Of a stretch of 64,000 nucleotides of DNA, positions 41,769-48,115 are shown piece after piece (the stretch's first letter is position 1; every line of letters begins with the position of its first letter). Source of the stretch: SP197 sp965242595 (lineage in GTDB: Bacteria > Pseudomonadota > Alphaproteobacteria > SP197); contig OZ251464.1 in the NCBI GenBank assembly GCA_965242595.1, positions 1,302,001 through 1,366,000 on the forward strand, read 5' to 3'. A program made the position numbers and the translations under genes. The notes beneath the pieces are model-generated. The model made no database searches and was not told the DNA's origin. It was given only the letters and a program-made list of their open reading frames with translations.

Positions 41769-43280
41769 TCACGGCCAGCTTGCCAGGGCGTCGGCGGCGC
41801 GCCCGGCGATGCCGAGGGTGAGGTCGGTGGCGATGCCGAACAGCACGCAGAGCGCGGTCAGCAGCAGCATCGGCGCCAGCAGCGCCAGCGGCGCCTCCCG
41901 TCCCGGCGCCGCCCCCTCCGGAATCGCTTCCGGGGGGGGCGGGGCGAACCAGCCGGCCTCGACCACGCGCCAGACATAGGCGATGGCCAGCAGCGAGCTT
42001 GCCACCACCGCCGCCACCGCCGGCCACAGCCCGGCCTGGATGGTGGCCAGCACCAGGTACCATTTGCTGACGAAGCCGACGGTGAACGGCACGCCGATCA
42101 TCGACAGGCCGGCCACCGTGAAACAGGCCATGGCGATCGGCATGCGGTGGCCCAGCCCGGCCATCCGGTCGCTTCCGGCCCGGCCCAGGCGGGCGATCAC
42201 GGCGGCGGCCACCAGGAACAGCGCCCCCTTCATCAGCGAATGGTTGACGACGTGGACGATGGCGGCCACCAGGCCGTCGCGGTTGCCGCAGCCGATGGCG
42301 GCGGCGATATAGCCCAGCTGGGCGACGCTGGACCAGGCCAGCAGCCGCCGCAGATCGCGCTGGCCGATGGCGATCAGCGAGGCGACCACGGCGCCGGCCA
42401 GCCCCAGCGGCACCAGCACCCAGCCGATGCGCATGTGCTGGAAGGAAAATTCGGCCCCGAACACGCCGAAGACGAAGCGGATCAGGATATAGACGCCCAC
42501 CTTGGTGGCCGTGGCGCCCAGAAAGGCGGACACCAGCGGCGGGGCGGCGGCATAGGCCCCCGGCAGCCAGGCGTGGAGCGGGAACAGGGCCAGCTTGATG
42601 CCAGCGCCCACGACGATGAAGGCCAGCGCCGCCTGTACCGGGGCGGCGCCGTATTGCCCCGCCAGGCGGGCGGCCATATCGGCCATGTTGAGCGTGCCGG
42701 TCATGACATAGACCAGGCCGATGCCGATCAGGATGAAGGTGGCCCCGACCGTGCCCTGGATCAGATAGTTGAAGGCGGCCGCGGCCGCCGCCCGGTCGCG
42801 CCCGCAGGCGACCAGGGCATAGCTGGCAAGCGAGGCGATCTCCAGAAAGACATAGAGGTTGAAGGCGTCGCCGGTCACCACCACGCCCAGCATCCCGGCC
42901 AGCGCCAGCAGCGCCAGCGCGAACACCAGTCCAGCATTACGGGGGCCGGCATTGCGGGGCTGGCGGGCGCCGTCGAAGCCGTCCCGCGCCGCCGGCAGCA
43001 GAATCGCCGCCATGGCCGAGATCAGCACCAGCAGCAGGGCGTTGGCGGCGTCGATCTCGTAGGCGATGCCCAGCGGCGCCGCCCAGCCGCCCATGGCATA
43101 GGAAACGCTCCCTTGGTCCAGGACGCGAAGCAGCAGGGCCAGGGCGATGGCGAGCGCGGCCAGGGCGGCCAGGCAGGCCAGGGGCCAGGCCAGCCGCGCG
43201 CGCCCGGCCGCCGCGCAGAGCGGGGCGGCGATCAGCGGCACCGCCACCTGCAGGGCGGGCAGATGCTGGGCCAGGGCCAC
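41769..43280 (-). CDS. mnhD: Mrp-type antiporter subunit D (first copy)
   Basis: About 503 residues from the GTG at 43280, 4 bases after the subunit C stop; an ATG at 43322 would overlap subunit C. Motifs: FNLYVFLEIASLASYALVA (helix-5 Glu), GIKLALFPLHAWLPGAYAAA and PPLVSAFLGATATKVG (Lys/His path) and LLAWSSVAQLGYI. Of the three paralogues this most resembles canonical MnhD and directly follows subunit C, the usual order. Confidence 0.9.
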   Translation of the reverse strand: MALAQHLPALQVAVPLIAAPLCAAAGRARLAWPLACLAALAALAIALALLLRVLDQGSVSYAMGGWAAPLGIAYEIDAANALLLVLISAMAAILLPAARDGFDGARQPRNAGPRNAGLVFALALLALAGMLGVVVTGDAFNLYVFLEIASLASYALVACGRDRAAAAAAFNYLIQGTVGATFILIGIGLVYVMTGTLNMADMAARLAGQYGAAPVQAALAFIVVGAGIKLALFPLHAWLPGAYAAAPPLVSAFLGATATKVGVYILIRFVFGVFGAEFSFQHMRIGWVLVPLGLAGAVVASLIAIGQRDLRRLLAWSSVAQLGYIAAAIGCGNRDGLVAAIVHVVNHSLMKGALFLVAAAVIARLGRAGSDRMAGLGHRMPIAMACFTVAGLSMIGVPFTVGFVSKWYLVLATIQAGLWPAVAAVVASSLLAIAYVWRVVEAGWFAPPPPEAIPEGAAPGREAPLALLAPMLLLTALCVLFGIATDLTLGIAGRAADALASWP

Positions 43281-43284
43281 CGGT

Positions 43285-43656
43285 TCAGGGTTCCCCGTGC
43301 CCGCCGATCCCGTTCTCTTCAATGGAGTTCGAGGTCTCGCGGACGCGGACGATCAGGGCCAGGGCCAGGGCCGTGGTCGCCACGGAGACGACGATGGCGG
43401 TCAGGATCAGGACGTGGGGCAGGGGGCTGGAATAGCGGGTGGCGCCTTCGGCGAAGATGGGCGCGCTGGCGTCCTCGGCATAGCCCATGGCGATGTAGAA
43501 CAGGAACACGGCGCTCTGGAAGATGTTGAGGCCCGCCACCTTCTTCACCAGATTGCCGCTGGTGGCGACGATATAGAGGCCGGTGGCGAGCAGCGCCACC
43601 GCGCCCCACTGGACGGCGTAGTCGGCGGCGAACTCCACCAGCCCCATCATGTCCAT
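43285..43656 (-). CDS. mnhC: Mrp-type antiporter subunit C
   Basis: A 123-residue NuoK-like protein with three helices: VALLATGLYIVATSGNLVKK, GLNIFQSAVFLFYIAMGY and the C-terminal SSPLPHVLILTAIVVSVATT. The phrase DPLPQALVLTAIV in NuoK/MnhC proteins is represented here by SPLPHVLILTAIV. A membrane subunit linking B to D. It ends 4 bases before the first D-type gene. Confidence 0.93.
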   Translation of the reverse strand: MDMMGLVEFAADYAVQWGAVALLATGLYIVATSGNLVKKVAGLNIFQSAVFLFYIAMGYAEDASAPIFAEGATRYSSPLPHVLILTAIVVSVATTALALALIVRVRETSNSIEENGIGGHGEP

Positions 43657-43705
43657 GCCATGACGTCCATGGTCGTTACGCCTGGGATTGTCACGCCCGG
43701 GGCCG

Positions 43706-44128
43706 TCACGCCCGCGGACGCAGGGCGAAGGTGAAGAAGACGGCGGCGATGACCCCCGCCACGGCGATGCCCACCCCGAGCTCGATGGCCACGATGCCGA
43801 TATGCTGGCCGTGCACCGGGTCGTGGCTGTCGAAGGCGCCGTAATCCAGGAAGCCGCCGCCGGCGATCAGGGTGGCGAAGCCGACTGCGGCATAAAGGGC
43901 CACCCCCAGCGAGACCATGGCCGTGAAGACGCCCATCGGCAAGGCCCGCAGGGTGCGCCGGGGGCCGAAGACCAGGGCGTGGGCGACGATGGCGGCGGCG
44001 AAGATCACCCCCGCCTGGAAGCCGCCGCCGGGGCCGTATTCGCCGTGCATCTGCACATAGAGGGCGAACAGCAGGATGAACGGCGCCAGCAGCCGCACCA
44101 CCACGCGCAGGACCGGCTGGTCGCTCAT
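43706..44128 (-). CDS. mnhB: Mrp-type antiporter subunit B
   Basis: A 140-residue MnhB-family protein with four helices and the signature YVQMHGEYGPGGGFQAGVI, in which Gly-rich HGxxxPGGGFQ is diagnostic. The acidic loop DYGAFDSHDPVHGQHIGI precedes the last helix. It overlaps the stop of the MbhE-like gene by 4 bases and precedes subunit C. Confidence 0.93.
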   Translation of the reverse strand: MSDQPVLRVVVRLLAPFILLFALYVQMHGEYGPGGGFQAGVIFAAAIVAHALVFGPRRTLRALPMGVFTAMVSLGVALYAAVGFATLIAGGGFLDYGAFDSHDPVHGQHIGIVAIELGVGIAVAGVIAAVFFTFALRPRA

Positions 44129-44682
44129 GCCTTCTCCCCGGGGCGGCGCAGCAGGGCCATCACGGCCACGCCGGCGGCGAAGATCACCGTCACCTCGCCC
44201 AGGGTGTCGTAGCCGCGATAGCTGGCCAGAACCGAGGTCACCATGTTGGGGATGCCGGTCGCCAGCGGCCCTTCGGCGATGAAGCGGGCGCCGATATGGC
44301 CGTGGATGGGGGCGGCGGCGTCGCCCAGCGGCGGCAGGCCGGTGGCGGCATAGAGCAGGGCGCCGCCCGTCACCAGGGCGGCCACCAGGGCGGCGGCGCG
44401 GCGCCCGTTATGGGGGGCGCCCAGCTCTATGCCGCCACCGGTGTGGCCGCGCCGCGCCGCCAGCGCGATCGCCGCCAGCATCAGGGAAAGCGAGATGCCG
44501 GCGCCCACCGCCGCCTCGGTGAAGGCGACGTCGATGGCGTCCAGCAGGCTCATCGCCGCCGCCGCCGTCAGGCTGTAGGCGCCGGAAAGGACGGCGATGG
44601 CGACCAGGTTGCGCTGGCGGGCCAGGGCCAGGGCCAGGGCGACCATGACGGCCACCAGCAGCACGATTGCCAGCCGCTCCAC
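44125..44682 (-). CDS. MbhD/MbhE-like (MrpA C-terminal) antiporter subunit
   Basis: A 185-residue protein from the GTG at 44682. The first part, with helices and AFTEAAVGAGISLSLMLAAI, is the DUF4040/MbhD module containing the conserved Glu; the last 80 residues (ATGLPPLGDAAAPIHGHIGA, MVTSVLASYRGYDTLGEVTV) are the MbhE-like module. Together they match the C-terminal end of MrpA as a free-standing protein. The large N-terminal MrpA part is absent here; the extra D-type subunits may take its place. Confidence 0.85.
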   Translation of the reverse strand: MERLAIVLLVAVMVALALALARQRNLVAIAVLSGAYSLTAAAAMSLLDAIDVAFTEAAVGAGISLSLMLAAIALAARRGHTGGGIELGAPHNGRRAAALVAALVTGGALLYAATGLPPLGDAAAPIHGHIGARFIAEGPLATGIPNMVTSVLASYRGYDTLGEVTVIFAAGVAVMALLRRPGEKA

Positions 44683-44684
44683 CG

Positions 44685-45056
44685 CTAGCGCCCCCCGCCG
44701 CCTTCGCTCTCTGCGCCGGCGCCGGCGCCAACGCCAACATTGGCATCGACATCGGCATCGGCGCCCGGCGCCAGGCCGGCGGTGAGGGCGGCATGGCCGA
44801 TGGCGTAGCTGGCGGTGGGCGCGGTCAGCCACAGCACGATGGCGATCAGGGCCAGCTTCACGGTGGCCGCCCCCAGCGGCAGTTGCAGCGCCATGCCCGT
44901 CAGCAGCAGGGCCGCGCCGCCGGTATCGGCGATGCCGGCGGCGTGCAGGCGGGTGAACACGTCCGGCAGGCGCAGCAGGCCCAGGCCGCTGACCGCCAGG
45001 GCCGCCGCCCCGGCCAGCAGCAGCGCCCAGCTGGCGATGTCCAGCAGCGCGCTCAC
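44685..45056 (-). CDS. mnhG: Mrp-type antiporter subunit G
   Basis: A 123-residue protein with three helices and the MnhG signature GLLRLPDVFTRLHAAGIADT. Usual members end soon after the third helix; here a low-complexity tail of about 30 residues (Gly, Ala, Asp, Val, Glu), encoded by short GC-rich repeats, follows. It overlaps the subunit F stop by 4 bases. Confidence 0.93.
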   Translation of the reverse strand: MSALLDIASWALLLAGAAALAVSGLGLLRLPDVFTRLHAAGIADTGGAALLLTGMALQLPLGAATVKLALIAIVLWLTAPTASYAIGHAALTAGLAPGADADVDANVGVGAGAGAESEGGGGR

Positions 45057-45316
45057 GACACCTCTCCCAGGGTGCCGTGCTTGAGGTATTTCAGCGCCGC
45101 CAGGGTGCCTACGAAGTTCAGCAGGGCATAGGCCAGCGACAGATCGAGGAAGTCCGGGCGCGAGGCGAGCAGGCCGATCAGGGCGATCAGCAGCACGGTC
45201 ATGGTGCCGTGGAGATTGACCGCCAGGATGCGGTCGTAAAGCGTCGGCCCGCGGATGGCGCGCGCCACCACCGGCACCATGGCCAGCACCGCCAGCAGGG
45301 TTGCGGCCGCGAACAT
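45053..45316 (-). CDS. mnhF: Mrp-type antiporter subunit F
   Basis: An 87-residue protein with three helices and the MnhF motif AIRGPTLYDRILAVNLHGTM, followed by DLSLAYALLNFVGTLAALKY. The ATG at 45316 overlaps the TGA of subunit E. Length is standard for the family. Confidence 0.93.
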   Translation of the reverse strand: MFAAATLLAVLAMVPVVARAIRGPTLYDRILAVNLHGTMTVLLIALIGLLASRPDFLDLSLAYALLNFVGTLAALKYLKHGTLGEVS

Positions 45317-45792
45317 CAGCGCGCCCTCTCCAGGGCCCGCACGCGGCGGTCCATCTCGCCCTTGCGCAGGTCTTCCAGGGCGCGGCGCGAAAGGGCGTGG
45401 ACGTGGATGCGGCCCTTTTCCACCGCTAGCGAGACGGTGCCGGGGGTGAGGGTGATGGAATTGGCGAAGGCGGTGAGGCCGGTGTCGGTCGTCTGGCTGG
45501 CGGGCACCCAGCCGGCGGCGGCGTCCAGGCGCAGGCGCGGGGCCAGGACGATGGCGGCCACGGCGAGGTTGGCGCGGGCGGTCTGCCAGGCCAGCCAGGG
45601 CAGATAGAGCGCGAGGCGCCAGCCGATGGCGAAGGGCCGACCCCAGGCCGCGTCCATGCGCAGAGCCAGGGCCGCCACCAGCAGGCTGGCGGCGGCGCCG
45701 GACGCCAGCGCCAGCCCGTCCCAGCGGCCCGACAGCAGCAGCCAGATGGCGAACAGCAGGGCGGCCAGCGCCAGCGGGCGCGCAATCGCCAT
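45316..45792 (-). CDS. mnhE: Mrp-type antiporter subunit E
   Basis: A 158-residue protein with two or three N-terminal helices and the MnhE motif FANSITLTPGTVSLAVEKGR, then IHVHALSRRALEDL. It is the first gene of the operon E-F-G-(MbhE)-B-C-D-D-(78 residues)-D-CoxG-CoxS-CoxM-YdbH. GGGAGA precedes the ATG at 45792; a promoter lies at 45831-45858. Confidence 0.93.
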   Translation of the reverse strand: MAIARPLALAALLFAIWLLLSGRWDGLALASGAAASLLVAALALRMDAAWGRPFAIGWRLALYLPWLAWQTARANLAVAAIVLAPRLRLDAAAGWVPASQTTDTGLTAFANSITLTPGTVSLAVEKGRIHVHALSRRALEDLRKGEMDRRVRALERAR

Positions 45793-45830
45793 GGTTATGT
45801 CTCCCGTGGCCTCTCCGGTGGCTGGCGGGC

Positions 45831-45858
45831 AGTATGCCCCAGGCGGTGCGGTGGGCAA
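45831..45858 (-). promoter_or_regulatory. Promoter of the Mrp-Cox operon
   Basis: On the minus strand TTGCCC (45853-45858) is followed after 16 bases by CATACT (45831-45836), about 40 bases before the mnhE ATG. It could drive the whole run to 33513. Confidence 0.5.
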
Positions 45859-45884
45859 GCCCCGCGCCGCGCCCTGCCGCACGG

Positions 45885-45961
45885 CTGTCACAGCCCTGTG
45901 GCAGCCCTGTCACAGCCCTGTGGCAGCCCTGTCACAGCCCTGTGACACCCCTGTGACACCC
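45885..45961. repeat. 11-bp intergenic tandem repeat, CTGTSRCASCC (7 copies)
   Basis: Seven uninterrupted 11-base units: CTGTCACAGCC and CTGTGGCAGCC alternate five times, then CTGTGACACCC twice. It lies in the 352-base gap between the divergent mnhE and coiled-coil genes and shares its consensus with 19821-19875. The rest of the gap holds only the two promoters. Confidence 0.8.
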
Positions 45962-46079
45962 CTGCGGCCGGAGCGTGACACCCCCGCAATGCCCGGAGAC
46001 GACAGGGCTGACCGGCCATGGCTTCCCCTCTCAGGCTGGCAAACCCGGGCATCGCCTCCCTGTGACGGCGGGAAAATCC

Positions 46080-46108
46080 TTGACAAGCCGTGTCTCTTTA
46101 TCGATAAG
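46080..46108 (+). promoter_or_regulatory. Promoter of the first coiled-coil gene
   Basis: TTGACA (46080-46085) and GATAAG (46103-46108) at exactly 17 bases, 37 bases before the GTG start. The -10 and everything downstream are duplicated before the second gene at 46779, but the -35 is not. Confidence 0.65.
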
Positions 46109-46144
46109 GCGAGAGAGGCCGCGGTCGAAAGCGAGGAAAATCCT

Positions 46145-46729
46145 GTGAACGAATTCGAAATTGCCACCGTAGCTTTTCAAGAGTCCACCGTAGCTTTTCA
46201 AGAGGCCACCCTGGGCTTGGCACGGGTTTCTGCTGTCGCTACGGCTGCCTCCGCCGTGGCAGCCGTCATTGCCGCCATTGGAATTTGGTACGGCATTCAT
46301 GCCATGGTGCGTTCCAGCGATAAAAGAACCGATTCCATTAACCAACGAAACGAAGATATCTCTCGTGCCGATATACGTCGTCATGAGGAAGCGATGGCAG
46401 CAGATGAGCGTCGTCACAAAGAAGCGATGACGGCACATGAGAAGGCGATGACAGAAAATGAGCGTCGTCACAAGGAAGCGATGGCGGCACATGAGAAGGC
46501 GATGACAGAAAATGAGCGTCGTCATGAGGAAGCGATGGCAGCGAATGAACGTCGCCGCGAGGAAGCGATAGCGGCACATGAGAAGGCGATGATAGAAAGT
46601 GAGCGTCGTCATGAGGAAGCGATGGCGGCACATGAGAAGGCGATGGCGGCACGTGAGGAATCCATGACAGCCTTGAAGGAATTGATCCGGCGTACATCTG
46701 GTTCTTCGAGACCGGACGCGGCGGAATAG
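46145..46729 (+). CDS. Membrane-anchored hendecad coiled-coil repeat protein (copy 1)
   Basis: A 194-residue protein of no recognised family. It starts NEFEIATVAFQEST, has one membrane helix (about 25-55) ending AAIGIWYGIHAM, then a long charged helix built from 11- and 18-residue units: RRHEEAMAADE, RRHKEAMTAHEKAMTENE, RRHKEAMAAHEKAMTENE and so on to residue 170. The end is LKELIRRTSGSSRPDAAE. The 18-residue units are 11+7, consistent with a mixed hendecad/heptad coiled coil. GTG start with GAGGAAA upstream. Base use is more AT-rich than its neighbours. A related gene follows and another lies at 63415-63807. Confidence 0.75.
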   Translation: MNEFEIATVAFQESTVAFQEATLGLARVSAVATAASAVAAVIAAIGIWYGIHAMVRSSDKRTDSINQRNEDISRADIRRHEEAMAADERRHKEAMTAHEKAMTENERRHKEAMAAHEKAMTENERRHEEAMAANERRREEAIAAHEKAMIESERRHEEAMAAHEKAMAAREESMTALKELIRRTSGSSRPDAAE

Positions 46730-46820
46730 CGCCTTGGTGGGTTAATCCTGTCGTCGCCCAAAAACGCAAGAGATTCATGATAAGGCAAGAGAGGTCGCGG
46801 TCGAAAGCGAGGGAAATCCT

Positions 46821-47333
46821 GTGAACGAATTCGAAATTGCCACCGTAGCTTTTCAAGAGGCCACCCTGGATTTCCAGCAATCCAGCCTCGCCATACAGGA
46901 AGCCAGCCTCGCTTTACAAGAGACGATTGGATGGGTTTCTGCTGTCGCTGGGGTTGTTTACGCCTTGGCAGTCATTGCTATTGCCATTGGAATTTGGTAC
47001 GGCATTTATGCCATGGAGCGTTCCATCGATAGAGAAATCGCTGCGATCGAGCGGCACATTGAAATCCTTCGCGCCGATGAACGTCGTAGCGAGAAAGCAA
47101 TGGCAGAAGACGAACGTCGTCACGAGGAAGCGATGGCGACACATGAGAAGGCGATGGCAGAAATTGAACGCCGTCACGAGGAGGCGATGGCAGCGGATGA
47201 ACGTGGTCACGAGAAAGTGATGGCAGCCCGTAAGAAATCCATGGCAGACTTGAAGGACTTGAAGGAATTGATCCGGCGTACATCCGGTCCCTCGGCACCG
47301 GCCGCGGCACAGGGTGGCGCCGTGGTGGGCTAG
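46821..47333 (+). CDS. Membrane-anchored hendecad coiled-coil repeat protein (copy 2)
   Basis: A 170-residue paralogue of the preceding gene. The first 13 residues are identical (NEFEIATVAFQE), then ATLDFQQSSLAIQEASLALQ, a membrane helix ending AIAIGIWYGIYAM, and repeat units RRSEKAMAEDE, RRHEEAMATHEKAMAEIE, RRHEEAMAADE and a final variant, ending DLKELIRRTSGPSAP. It has fewer repeat units than copy 1. The 81 bases from the -10 to codon 13 differ from copy 1 at only three positions. It lacks a good -35, so it may rely on read-through from copy 1. Confidence 0.72.
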   Translation: MNEFEIATVAFQEATLDFQQSSLAIQEASLALQETIGWVSAVAGVVYALAVIAIAIGIWYGIYAMERSIDREIAAIERHIEILRADERRSEKAMAEDERRHEEAMATHEKAMAEIERRHEEAMAADERGHEKVMAARKKSMADLKDLKELIRRTSGPSAPAAAQGGAVVG

Positions 47334-47475
47334 CATCCAGGCTGGAACGCCTGGGGCCTGAAGGCCCCGGGTTCGTTTCGCGCCTGTGCCGGCGCGGCGC
47401 CATGCTGCCTTTCCGCGCTTCCCGTGCCATCTTCGCGCCTGCGCCGCCATGTTCTGGCCGGAAAGGGGGAGGGCG

Positions 47476-47949
47476 ATGCCTGTTGCCGTGCTGGTGCTGC
47501 TGCTCGCCTGCCTGCCTGCCGCCGCCAGTGGCGCTGACGATGGGGCGCCGGTTTTTGCCAGGGACAGGCTGGCCATCGAGACCCGGGACGGGCGGCGCTA
47601 CGACTTCGAGGTCGAGCTGGCCGTCACGCCGCGCCAGCGCGCCTGGGGGCTGATGTTTCGCCACAGCCTGGGCGCCCGCCAGGGTATGTTGTTCCTGTTC
47701 GCCCGCGAGGCGCCGCGCGCGTTCTGGATGAAGAACACGCCCCTGGCCCTGGACCTGCTGTTCCTGGACCGGGCCGGGGCCATCGTCTCCATCGCCGGCG
47801 GCCAGCCGTTCGACGAGACGCCGATTCCCTCGGGCGCGCCGGCGGCGGCGGTGCTCGAGGTCGTGGCCGGCACGGCGGCGCGCCTGGGCCTGGCGCCGGG
47901 GGATTGGGTGCGCCACCGGGCCTTCGCGCCGCAGGCGGCGGCCCCGTAA
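47476..47949 (+). CDS. DUF192-family secreted protein
   Basis: A 157-residue protein with a signal peptide (VLLLACLPAAASGA) and a DUF192 domain: VELAVTPRQRAWGLMFRHSL, MLFLFAREAPRAFWMKNTPL, LDLLFLDRAGAIVSI and ARLGLAPGDWVRH. The family is widespread and of unknown biochemical function; some genomes place it beside cold-shock genes. The ATG follows GGGGGAGGG. Convergent with the lipoprotein cluster, with a terminator hairpin between. Confidence 0.9.
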   Translation: MPVAVLVLLLACLPAAASGADDGAPVFARDRLAIETRDGRRYDFEVELAVTPRQRAWGLMFRHSLGARQGMLFLFAREAPRAFWMKNTPLALDLLFLDRAGAIVSIAGGQPFDETPIPSGAPAAAVLEVVAGTAARLGLAPGDWVRHRAFAPQAAAP

Positions 47950-48002
47950 AACGACCCAGAGAGCGGGCCGGAGAACGAGCCGGGGAACAGCCTCACAGAA
48001 CT

Positions 48003-48037
48003 ACCCCGCCGCGCTGCTGCCGAGAGCGCGGCGGGGT
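48003..48037 (-). terminator. Conserved GC-rich terminator hairpin of lipoprotein gene 1
   Basis: ACCCCGCCGCGCT (48003-48015) pairs perfectly with AGCGCGGCGGGGT (48025-48037) over a 9-base loop, about 80 bases after the minus-strand stop. Nearly the same hairpin follows the other two lipoprotein genes. Confidence 0.7.
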
Positions 48038-48115
48038 GTCTGTCGCCGCCGGGGCGGATTGCCGCCCCGGCGCAACGACAGGGTGTGATATCGGGTGTGA
48101 CATGGGGGGGGGGCG

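Noticed and set aside
45626..46144. Extended start for the first coiled-coil gene reaching back through the 11-bp repeats
   Set aside because: The frame is open, but the promoter at 46080-46108, the ribosome site before the GTG at 46145, and the equivalent start in copy 2 argue for the short form.
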